From Bacteroidota bacterium (GTDB lineage: Bacteria; Bacteroidota; Bacteroidia; Flavobacteriales_E; Vicingaceae): DNA of 64,000 bases. The position numbers and the translations under genes were made by a program. The stretch spans positions 124,001 through 188,000 of the forward strand of contig JABFGJ010000003.1 in the NCBI GenBank assembly GCA_013112545.1. The letters are read 5' to 3'. Shown piece by piece: positions 25,890-33,973 of the stretch (positions within the stretch are counted from its first letter, which is position 1; each line of letters opens with the position of its first letter). Below the pieces are notes generated by a model that had not been told where the DNA came from, ran no database searches, and was given only the letters and a program-made list of their open reading frames with translations.

Positions 25890-26606
25890 ATGAAACTTGA
25901 TATATTAGCCATAGGTGTTCACCCAGACGATGTAGAGCTGAGTTGTGCAGGAACAATTTTAAAAGAAATAGCAGCTGGGAAAAAGGTGGGTATTTTAGAT
26001 TTAACCCAAGGGGAATTGGGAACCAGAGGTTCAGCAACCTTAAGATTGAAAGAAGCAGCGAAATCTGCTAAAATTTTGGGTTTAACTAGCCGAGACAACC
26101 TAGGAATGAAAGATGGTTTTTTTAGCAACGATGAACAGCATCAAATTGCCATAATAGAAATACTGCGAAAATACCAGCCTGAAATTATTTTGGCAAATGC
26201 AATAGAAGACCGCCACCCAGACCACGGAAGAGCAGCTAAACTTATTGCTGATGCATGCTTTTATAGCGGTTTAAGACGGATAGAAAGCACTTTAGATGGT
26301 AAGAAACAATCAGCATGGCGACCAAAAGCAATTTATCACTACATTCAAGATTACTTCATAAAACCTGATTTGGTAGTTGATATTAGCCCTTATGTTGCAA
26401 CGAAGTTTAAAGCGATAAAAGCCTTCTCTTCTCAATTTTATGATCCAGAATCTAAAGAGCCAAAATCGCCCATATCTGTAGAAAACTTTGATGATTATTT
26501 AAATGGAAGAATGGTGCAAATGGGAAGATATATCGGAGCTGATTTTGGTGAAGGATTCACAGTTTCCAGACCAATTGGAGTGAATTCGATTATGGATTTG
26601 AGTTAG
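25890..26606 (+). CDS. bshB1: Bacillithiol biosynthesis deacetylase BshB1
   Basis: A 238-residue zinc N-deacetylase of the LmbE/PIG-L family. The metal motif HPDD (H11-D14) and the second site DRHPDHGR (H109, D111, H112) are intact. GELGTRGS and LRLKEAAKSAKILG are typical of BshB1. It removes acetate from GlcNAc-malate to give GlcN-malate, the acceptor for cysteine in bacillithiol. BshA and BshC are not in the window. The one-base gap to the peroxidase gene indicates an operon. Confidence 0.9.
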   Translation: MKLDILAIGVHPDDVELSCAGTILKEIAAGKKVGILDLTQGELGTRGSATLRLKEAAKSAKILGLTSRDNLGMKDGFFSNDEQHQIAIIEILRKYQPEIILANAIEDRHPDHGRAAKLIADACFYSGLRRIESTLDGKKQSAWRPKAIYHYIQDYFIKPDLVVDISPYVATKFKAIKAFSSQFYDPESKEPKSPISVENFDDYLNGRMVQMGRYIGADFGEGFTVSRPIGVNSIMDLS

Positions 26607-26800
26607 AATTAAATAATTCCAAACAGTTTAGATTTAAGGATATAGAATTTAATTTATTTTAGCACAAAATTAACAACCTATATTTCTAATTGCTCTAGTT
26701 GTAGTAAACCAAGTCATATAAAAAGGATTTTAAATTACAATTTGAAGTGTGAGAATGATTATAATCCAAATGTATTTATCTTAACATGTAGCTAACTTAT

Positions 26801-27691
26801 TTATTTAATAATTGGCTCTATATGAATATGAACATCTAAAATTTGAGGAATTTTTTCTTTAAGCTTATTTTTAACTTGATGCGCTATTTCATGACCAATT
26901 TCGACGCTTAATTTTCCATCCACCCATATATGCATATCAACATGATAAAAGGCTCCCATTTTTCTAGAATGACATTGTTCAACTTTAAAAACACCTTCCA
27001 CTTTATTGGTATGAGCAATAATATTCTCATTCAAATCTTTTGACATGTTTTCATCTAATAATTCTCCGCAAGCAGAACGTGCAATTTTTAAAGCATTATA
27101 GATAATAAAAATTGCGGCAAATAGTGCTGCCCAATCATCTGCAACCTCGTAACCTTTGCCGCCAAAAATGGCAATAGAGATTCCTATAAAAGCAGCAATA
27201 GAGGTTACGGCATCTGTTCGGTGATGTAAAGCATCAGCTTTTAATACTTCGCTATTCGTTTGTTTCGCTTTTCTTAAAACATAACGATACATTATCTCTT
27301 TGCTAATAATTACAAACAGCAAAATTAACAAAGTGAATGGTTTGGGTATTTTATGTGGATTTTGAATGTGCTCGATGCTTTCTTTTATAATTGCAAATGA
27401 AGCCACCAATAAAGCTAAAGATATAAACAATGCTGTTAATGCTTCAATCTTACCATGTCCATAAGGGTGGTTTTCATCAGCTGGTTTAGCTGACCACTTT
27501 AGCCCAACCAATAAAAGGGTAGAAGTAACCACGTCGGTTGCTGATTCTATAGCGTCGGCTATTAGAGCATAAGAATGGCCAATGATGCCTCCAATTAGTT
27601 TTAATACCCCTAAAAATGCGCTTAAAACTATACCAATTATGGTAGTTTTAATTCCTGTTTGCGAAGATTCTACAGGATTGTTCTGATTCAT
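26801..27691 (-). CDS. Cation diffusion facilitator exporter (CzcD-like)
   Basis: A 296-residue CDF transporter with six transmembrane helices and a C-terminal cytoplasmic metal-binding domain. Helix 2 has YALIADAIESATD (D46 and neighbouring E49/D53), HPYGHGK marks the loop after helix 2, and helix 5 has ALHHRTDAVTS (H156/H157, D160). These correspond to the Zn site A of YiiP (D45, D49, H153, D157). It exchanges Zn(II), or a related divalent ion, for protons from cytosol to periplasm, where CzcA-C could take it onward. It is the last gene of the efflux operon, 63 bases after czcB. Confidence 0.88.
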   Translation of the reverse strand: MNQNNPVESSQTGIKTTIIGIVLSAFLGVLKLIGGIIGHSYALIADAIESATDVVTSTLLLVGLKWSAKPADENHPYGHGKIEALTALFISLALLVASFAIIKESIEHIQNPHKIPKPFTLLILLFVIISKEIMYRYVLRKAKQTNSEVLKADALHHRTDAVTSIAAFIGISIAIFGGKGYEVADDWAALFAAIFIIYNALKIARSACGELLDENMSKDLNENIIAHTNKVEGVFKVEQCHSRKMGAFYHVDMHIWVDGKLSVEIGHEIAHQVKNKLKEKIPQILDVHIHIEPIIK

Positions 27692-27754
27692 TGTATGTTG
27701 TGAATAAACAGTTGAATTTTTTATTTTTAAAATATAATATTATGCAAATTCAAA

Positions 27755-28933
27755 CTAATGCCCATGTTCTACTTCTTCCTTCAAACGTTCAGCATTGATG
27801 TAATAGGCATTATTCCATGCTACTTTATAATTTTTAGGAATTTTGCTAAGGAAATGTATAGCTGTTCTTCCGTTAAACGTTTCTCCTAAAATAACTTCTA
27901 CAGCTTTGAAATTCCACAAGCTATCATTTACTTGTCGTGCTTCAAAAACGAAGTCTTTCCCATTGTCATGAACAATGGCATTTTCGGGTAGGGCATAACC
28001 TAAAGTGTCACCTGTTAAAATCCGACCTCTAACATACATGCCAGGCAATAACAAACCATTTTTATCTTCAATTTCTGCGTGAATATGTATTGCTTTTGGA
28101 TCTTGCTCAAAACTTTTTCCAACTGAATAAACAGAAGCTTCTAGTGTGTGCTTTATGGATTCTACTTGAAACTGTATTTTTTGACCTTGATGTATTTTAG
28201 CTATGTCCTTTTCAAATACCATAAAATCCGCATGAATGTGTTCTAAATTTACGATTTCAAACATGACTTTTTGCGGCGAAACATATTGACCTGTTTTGAC
28301 ATCTACCAATCTAATATAGCCTTCAATAGGAGACTTAACAGCCACCTTATCTATAATTTTTCCCTGTTCAACAAGACTTGTTGAAATCCCCAATAAATGC
28401 AGTTTTGCAGCCAATCCATTTGTGTTTGAAACCAGTGTGTTAAAGTCAGAATTTACTTGTTGAAGAATTTTGCCGGAACCAACTTTTTCATCGTACAAGC
28501 GCTGTTGGCGATTTAATTCTTGCCTAGCAAATTGCAATTCATTCCAACTTTTATTATACTCGATTTGCAATTGAATAATATCAGGATGGCTGATGTAAGC
28601 CAGGATTTCACCCTTTTCTACTTTATTGCCTTCAATAATTTCTATCGAGCTGATATTTGCTCCAATAATTGCCGTTACATTGGCTTCATTTTGTGGAGGA
28701 ACTTCTAATTGTCCATTCGTTTCTACATAATTCGAAATGTTTTGAATAGGAACGGTATCAACAATCATTTTTAGCGCATTAAATTGATCGCTGTTTAGTT
28801 GAACTAATTCTTCAGCGGGTTTATTTTCCGATTTTTCATCAAGATTGTGCGAATGATCATCAGGGTTTCCACAAGCTATAAGTCCAACAAGCAATGAGCT
28901 AGCGAAAAGAATTTTTATTATTAATGTTTTCAT
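27755..28933 (-). CDS. czcB: CzcB-type periplasmic adaptor lipoprotein
   Basis: A 392-residue membrane-fusion protein linking the RND pump to the outer-membrane channel. The lipobox GLIAC (C21) is followed by a His/Asp-rich stretch (DDHSHN), likely metal binding. A biotinyl-lipoyl-like hairpin domain (about 85-210: GANISSIEIIEGNKVEKGE, VKSPIEGYIRLVDVKTGQ) and beta-barrel segments follow. The C-terminus ends EVEHGH, again His-rich. It starts three bases after the CzcA-TolC stop. It should function with the fused permease/channel to export Zn, Co, Cd or Ni. Confidence 0.88.
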   Translation of the reverse strand: MKTLIIKILFASSLLVGLIACGNPDDHSHNLDEKSENKPAEELVQLNSDQFNALKMIVDTVPIQNISNYVETNGQLEVPPQNEANVTAIIGANISSIEIIEGNKVEKGEILAYISHPDIIQLQIEYNKSWNELQFARQELNRQQRLYDEKVGSGKILQQVNSDFNTLVSNTNGLAAKLHLLGISTSLVEQGKIIDKVAVKSPIEGYIRLVDVKTGQYVSPQKVMFEIVNLEHIHADFMVFEKDIAKIHQGQKIQFQVESIKHTLEASVYSVGKSFEQDPKAIHIHAEIEDKNGLLLPGMYVRGRILTGDTLGYALPENAIVHDNGKDFVFEARQVNDSLWNFKAVEVILGETFNGRTAIHFLSKIPKNYKVAWNNAYYINAERLKEEVEHGH

Positions 28934-28936
28934 AAT

Positions 28937-31900
28937 TTATTTATTTGATAAAAAATAATCTAATTGAAATTTACTTGTTTGATATGCTTCAAAACATAAC
29001 CAAGCGTCTTTTTCGATGCTTATAGCATCTTGGATTAACTGTAAAAATTGAAGAAAGTCAACTTCTCCTTCCCGAAAGGCAATGCTTGCTGCAAGCCTTT
29101 GTTCTTTAGCCAATTCTAAAGCTCCATTTTTATAGTATTTCCATGCCTCTTGCCATTTGATGTAGTTTTGTTTTGCTTGTTCAAAATCATTGTTAAGTTG
29201 CATCGAAACCTGATTCAAATGTTGTTCTGCAATGGAGCGTTCTATTTTTGCAGCTTGAAATTGACCTTTGGTTTTATTAAAAAATAAAGGAAGGTTTAAA
29301 CCAAATTGATACTGGTGAAAACCAGACTGACCAGCGATTTCTTGTGCGCCGTATTGTAAATTCAATTGAGGTAAATAGGCAGACTGAGCCACTTTAATGG
29401 ATTGCTCAGCTAGTCTTATTTTTTGATTTTCAATGCGAAGACTTGGATGATTCTCGAGATTATGCTCTGGGTTTAACAATATGATTTCATCGTCAATCTG
29501 AGTTGAAACCGTAAAAATTGAATCAGCAAGAAACCAAGAATTAAATTGCTCTAATGCCATTTGATAATCACTTAAAGCTACACGTTTTTCAAGACTTATC
29601 TTTTTAGCTTGATTGCTGGTTGAAAGATAAGTTAATCTTGAAATTGCTTCTGTTTCAAATTGGATATTTGCAGCGTGTTCTACTGTTTTAAAACTAGAAT
29701 CTAACTGAGTGTATAGCTCCAATAATTTCTTTTTAGAATAGAGTAAACCATAATCTTGCTTTACTTTAGCACTAAGTTGAATAGTTGAAAGTTCTAGATT
29801 CTCTTTTGCCAAGACAAGACGTTCGTTTTGCAGCTTAGATTTTGAAGAAAAACCAAACAAATCAATATTTTGCTGTTGTATTCCAATTATGGTTTTTACA
29901 CCTGAATTGTTAGAATTTAACTCTTCGCCAGCCGTATAAACTGAACTAGTACCAAAATCCCAACTAGTTTTTTTTAGGGCTTTTTGGCTATCTATTTCCA
30001 ATTGCTTGGCTTTAATCGCAGGATAATCATTTAATACCAGTTCAACAGCTTGCTCCAAGGTAATGGGAATTTCATTAGCTTTTGTTTGGGCTTTTGAATC
30101 TTGGAATTGGAAGAACATTATCCCAAAAAGCAGACTTGCAATAATTGCATTTGGATTTAAGGATAAGGAATGTTGTTTTTTTGTTTCTATCCAACGGTAT
30201 AAAATTGGAAGAACAAATAAGGTTAACAAAGTCGCTGTAATCATACCGCCAATAACAACGGTAGCTAAAGGTTGTTGTACTTCGGCACCAGCTGAGGAAG
30301 AAATGGCCATGGGTAGAAAACCCAAAATATCGGTTAAAGCTGTTAGCATAATGGGCCGAATTCTTCGTTTTGCACCCAATCGAATTCGTTCATTTATATT
30401 GTTTACGCCTTCTTCTTTTAACTCATTCCATGCACTAATAAGCACTAAACCATTTAAAACTGCAACACCAAATAATACGATAAAACCAACACCTGCCGAA
30501 ATACTAAAAGGCATGTCTCTAATCCAAAGGGAGAAAATACCTCCAATTGCTGCCAGTGGAATAGCAATGTATATCATTAAGGTTTGTTTTACTGATTTTA
30601 ATGCAAAAAAGATGAGCAGAAAGATTAAACCTAAAGCAAAAGGAACAACCAATTTTAAACGCTTGGTGGCGCGCTCTAGGTTTTCAAAAGCCCCTCCATA
30701 TCGTATGTAATAACCTGCGGGTAAAACCAATTGGGCCTCTAGTTTTTGTTGTATTTCTGAAACTAATGATTCGATATCTCTTCCTCTAACATTGATGCCA
30801 ACATAAGTTCTTCTGTTGGTATTGTCTCTGCTAATTTGCATAGGGCCTTCTTGATAGCTTATTTCTGCTAATTCTTTCAAAGGAACTTGATGTCCGTTTG
30901 GTAAATCGACAAACAGATTTTGAAGATTAGAAATGTTTTGACGGTGTTCATCTTCTAATCGAACAACTAAATCAAAGCGGCGTTCTCCTTCAAAAATAAC
31001 TCCTGCTTTTCCACCTGCAAAGGCTGTTTGAACCAATAGATTTAAATCTGAAATAGATACACCATATTGAGCCAATTTGCTCCTATTATATTTTACAGTC
31101 ATTTGAGGCAAACCAGTTGTAGCTTCTGCTTTCATGTCGCCAATTCCCCTTGTGCCAGCAATGATGTTACTTATTTCTTTGGCTTTAGCAGATAATACAT
31201 TGATGTCTTCGCCATACAGTTTTATAGCAATATCTTCACGTACACCTTCTAATAGCTCGTTAAATCGCATTTCTATGGGTTGTGTAAACTCATAATTCAC
31301 TCCAGGGATTTTGCTGAGCTCTTTTTTCATCATTTCAACCAATTCTTCTTTAGAGTTGGTGCTTGTCCATTCTGATTTTGGTGCTAATATGACTATAATG
31401 TCGGCCAAATCCATTGGCATAGGGTCAGTGGGCACTTCTGCAACTCCAATACGGCTAACAATTTTCTGGACTTCAGGAAAGTTTGCTTTTACAACTTGTT
31501 CAATTTTTGTTGTTGTTTCTATCATTTCCGATAAGGAACTTCCAGGTTGCAAAATGGCATGAAAGGCGATATCACCTTCATCTAATTGTGGAATAAATTC
31601 ACCACCTAATCGGCTAAAAGTGAAAAGCGCTAGACCGAGAAACACTAGAGCAAGGGCAACAATCCATTTCGCTTTAGATAAACTCTTAATCAGAATTTGC
31701 TCGTAAAAATTTTCAACTTTTTGTATGAATAAATCGCCCCAAGATTTTTTGTCGGATTTCGGAGCTCTTAAAAACCAAGCAGACATCATGGGAACATATG
31801 TCAAACAAAGTATCATTACACCAATCATGGCAAACATAAAAGTCAAAGCCATGGGCTGAAACATTTTGCCTTCTATGCCTTGTAGAGCAAGTATGGGTAT

Positions 31901-33280
31901 AAATACAATTAGAATAATCAATTGGCCAAAAAATGCCGAATTCATCATGCTGCTCGCAGATTTTTCAGCTACTTTATCTCGTAATTCTGGAGTGATTTTA
32001 TGCTTTTTCAGAAATTTTTCATTTAACATAAACACACTGCTTTCTACAATAATTACAGCTCCATCGATAATAATTCCAAAGTCGATTGCACCTAAACTCA
32101 TCAAGTTAGCCCACACATCAAAAACATACATAAGGATGAATGCAAATAAAAGTGAAAGTGGGATAGTGGACGCAACAATAAGACCTCCACGCCAATTTCC
32201 CAAAAGTAAAACCAGAATAAAAATGACAATTAAAGCACCCTCAATAAGGTTTTTACCAACCGTACTGGTTGTTTCAGCAATTAAGCTACTGCGTTCTAAT
32301 ACTGGTTCTATGTAAACCCCTTCAGGCAATGATTTTTGAATTTCAATCATTCGGGCTTTAACATTTTCAATTACTTCGTTTGAATTAGCTCCTTTCAGCA
32401 TCATGACAACTCCTCCTACTGATTCGCCTTCACCATCTTTAGTTACTGCTCCATATCTTACTGCAGAACCAATTTTTACACTTGCTATATCTTTTATCAG
32501 AATGGGGATGTCAAGTCCAGTTTCTATTGGCGTGTTTTCGATATCCTCAACACTACGAATAAGCCCTTCGCCACGTATAAAATTAGCTAGGTGATTTTTC
32601 TCTATATAAGCACCTCCAGTGTTTTGGTTATTGTTTTCTAAGGCTCGCATTAAGTCTGACATGTTCAAACCCATTGCTTTAAGTTTTTCAGGATTTACTG
32701 AAACTTCATATTGTTTGCTGTGGCCACCTATGGCATTTACTTCTACCACACCTTCAAGCATTGCCATTTGTCGGCTTACTATCCAGTCTTGAATTTCTCT
32801 TAAGTCCGTAGAAGAGTATTTCCCTTGATGAGCAGAATCGACGCTTAGAGCGTATTGATAAATTTCTCCTAAACCTGTACTAATGGGCCCCATAAAAGGG
32901 GTTCCAAAATTCTGTGGAATTACTTCTTTGACTTCATTTAGTTTTTCTGCTACCAATTGCCGAGGCAAATAAGTTTCTAGATCATCTTCAAAAACAATGG
33001 TAACTACAGAAAGTCCAAACCTAGAAATGGAACGAATTTCAATTACACCAGGTAAGTTAGCCATAGCTAATTCTACTGGATAAGTTACAAATTGCTCGAT
33101 GTCTTCTGTTCCCAAATTGGGAGCTTGGGTAATAACTTGCACTTGGTTGTTGGTGATGTCGGGTACAGCATCTATGGGTACTTTACTAGCACTCCATATA
33201 CCTCCAATTATTAGAGCAATGGTTAAAAGACCTACCAAAAATTTATTTTGAATAGACCATGAAATGATTCTATAAATCAT
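28937..33280 (-). CDS. czcA: CzcA heavy-metal RND permease fused to a TolC-family outer-membrane factor
   Basis: A 1447-residue protein. Residues 1 to about 1040 are a complete HME-RND permease (PIDAVPDITNNQVQV near the start, twelve membrane helices). Helix 4 carries DFGIIIDGAVIIVESSVF, the D-x5-D-G-A-x5-E pattern typical of Zn/Co/Cd/Ni pumps. About 1043-1063 is a hydrophobic segment ending SKAQ that looks like a retained signal peptide. From about 1070 to 1447 the sequence is TolC-like (EQAVELVLNDYPAIKAKQLE, NLQYGAQ, LNLPLFFNKTKGQFQAAK). Such CzcA-C fusions are known in Bacteroidota. If the segment is cut by signal peptidase, the two halves would separate after translation. It follows the DUF6660 gene. 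Confidence 0.92.
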   Translation of the reverse strand: MIYRIISWSIQNKFLVGLLTIALIIGGIWSASKVPIDAVPDITNNQVQVITQAPNLGTEDIEQFVTYPVELAMANLPGVIEIRSISRFGLSVVTIVFEDDLETYLPRQLVAEKLNEVKEVIPQNFGTPFMGPISTGLGEIYQYALSVDSAHQGKYSSTDLREIQDWIVSRQMAMLEGVVEVNAIGGHSKQYEVSVNPEKLKAMGLNMSDLMRALENNNQNTGGAYIEKNHLANFIRGEGLIRSVEDIENTPIETGLDIPILIKDIASVKIGSAVRYGAVTKDGEGESVGGVVMMLKGANSNEVIENVKARMIEIQKSLPEGVYIEPVLERSSLIAETTSTVGKNLIEGALIVIFILVLLLGNWRGGLIVASTIPLSLLFAFILMYVFDVWANLMSLGAIDFGIIIDGAVIIVESSVFMLNEKFLKKHKITPELRDKVAEKSASSMMNSAFFGQLIILIVFIPILALQGIEGKMFQPMALTFMFAMIGVMILCLTYVPMMSAWFLRAPKSDKKSWGDLFIQKVENFYEQILIKSLSKAKWIVALALVFLGLALFTFSRLGGEFIPQLDEGDIAFHAILQPGSSLSEMIETTTKIEQVVKANFPEVQKIVSRIGVAEVPTDPMPMDLADIIVILAPKSEWTSTNSKEELVEMMKKELSKIPGVNYEFTQPIEMRFNELLEGVREDIAIKLYGEDINVLSAKAKEISNIIAGTRGIGDMKAEATTGLPQMTVKYNRSKLAQYGVSISDLNLLVQTAFAGGKAGVIFEGERRFDLVVRLEDEHRQNISNLQNLFVDLPNGHQVPLKELAEISYQEGPMQISRDNTNRRTYVGINVRGRDIESLVSEIQQKLEAQLVLPAGYYIRYGGAFENLERATKRLKLVVPFALGLIFLLIFFALKSVKQTLMIYIAIPLAAIGGIFSLWIRDMPFSISAGVGFIVLFGVAVLNGLVLISAWNELKEEGVNNINERIRLGAKRRIRPIMLTALTDILGFLPMAISSSAGAEVQQPLATVVIGGMITATLLTLFVLPILYRWIETKKQHSLSLNPNAIIASLLFGIMFFQFQDSKAQTKANEIPITLEQAVELVLNDYPAIKAKQLEIDSQKALKKTSWDFGTSSVYTAGEELNSNNSGVKTIIGIQQQNIDLFGFSSKSKLQNERLVLAKENLELSTIQLSAKVKQDYGLLYSKKKLLELYTQLDSSFKTVEHAANIQFETEAISRLTYLSTSNQAKKISLEKRVALSDYQMALEQFNSWFLADSIFTVSTQIDDEIILLNPEHNLENHPSLRIENQKIRLAEQSIKVAQSAYLPQLNLQYGAQEIAGQSGFHQYQFGLNLPLFFNKTKGQFQAAKIERSIAEQHLNQVSMQLNNDFEQAKQNYIKWQEAWKYYKNGALELAKEQRLAASIAFREGEVDFLQFLQLIQDAISIEKDAWLCFEAYQTSKFQLDYFLSNK

Positions 33281-33428
33281 AATTAAATATTAATTTAAAA
33301 ATGTGTTTCTATGTGATTCATAAGATAGTCTAAGTGCTTATCAGTTAGTACTAAAGATAAGTTGTAAAAACCTGTCGGATTAGGAATTTGTTGAAATTAG
33401 ACTATAATATTTTCTCCTTCCGGATTCT

Positions 33429-33740
33429 TTAAGCGATAGCATAAAGAATTGGAGGCCTGAAAAGGGATTCGGCAAGCAAATGAGGGATATAATCTCTGTA
33501 GTTTGACACAGGTTTAAATGTTTGACTGATTTCTGAAAAAACTTGACCTTCAATTTGTATAGTAGCATGAACATGACAACAATTGCAATAGCAAAATGGT
33601 GCGCAATCATCAGCGGCGTGTTCATGGTTGTGAGCTTCACTGGAAACAGTGATTTCCGAGTGTGAATCATTTTTGTCTGCGCAGGGTAAGACTGACAAGC
33701 ATAGAAAAAAGACAGCTATTATTGAAGCAAATGCTTTCAT
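33429..33740 (-). CDS. Small secreted Cys/His-rich protein, DUF6660-like
   Basis: A 103-residue protein with a signal peptide (about 1-20, FLCLSVLPCAD). The centre (about 30-60) is packed with metal-type ligands: HNHEHAADD, then CAPFCYCNCCHVH. The C-terminal part has the pattern IPHLLAESLFRPPILYAIA, ending in a P-P-I-x motif. Such small proteins (DUF6660) sit at the head of metal-efflux operons in Bacteroidota. Sensing or buffering of periplasmic metal is plausible but unproven. It precedes the czc genes by 148 bases and has its own -7 box at the start codon. A longer overlapping frame at 33380-33670 is a shadow. Confidence 0.75.
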   Translation of the reverse strand: MKAFASIIAVFFLCLSVLPCADKNDSHSEITVSSEAHNHEHAADDCAPFCYCNCCHVHATIQIEGQVFSEISQTFKPVSNYRDYIPHLLAESLFRPPILYAIA

Positions 33741-33744
33741 AGAA

Positions 33745-33752
33745 CAAATATA
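33745..33752 (-). promoter_or_regulatory. -7 box at the head of the czc operon, apparently leaderless
   Basis: The minus strand reads TATATTTG, then four bases, then the ATG at 33740. With the usual box-to-start distance the RNA would begin at or next to the A of the start codon. No TTG at -33. Confidence 0.5.
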
Positions 33753-33973
33753 AAGATTCTGAAATGGGCTTGTAGCTTTTTGTTAAGATTTAAGGTTGAA
33801 AATCTGTTATTTGGAATGGTTTTAAATAAGAGAAATGATTTAAAAATTTGTAAGTACCAAGGTGTATTTTAATTTATAGTCAAGAAAATGAATTAATTAT
33901 TTTAGAACTTTAGATTTATGTTATATTTAAAGTCTATTAAAAACAGCATTTAGAAATTTATAAATTAAACATT

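Noticed and set aside
30063-30710. 215-residue plus-strand frame opposite CzcA
   Set aside because: It is the antisense shadow of conserved permease sequence; composition is rich in Lys, Pro and Ser without domains.
33380-33670. 96-residue frame on the minus strand overlapping the DUF6660 gene
   Set aside because: The overlapping 103-residue frame has a signal peptide, a Cys/His cluster and a -7 box at its ATG; this one has none.
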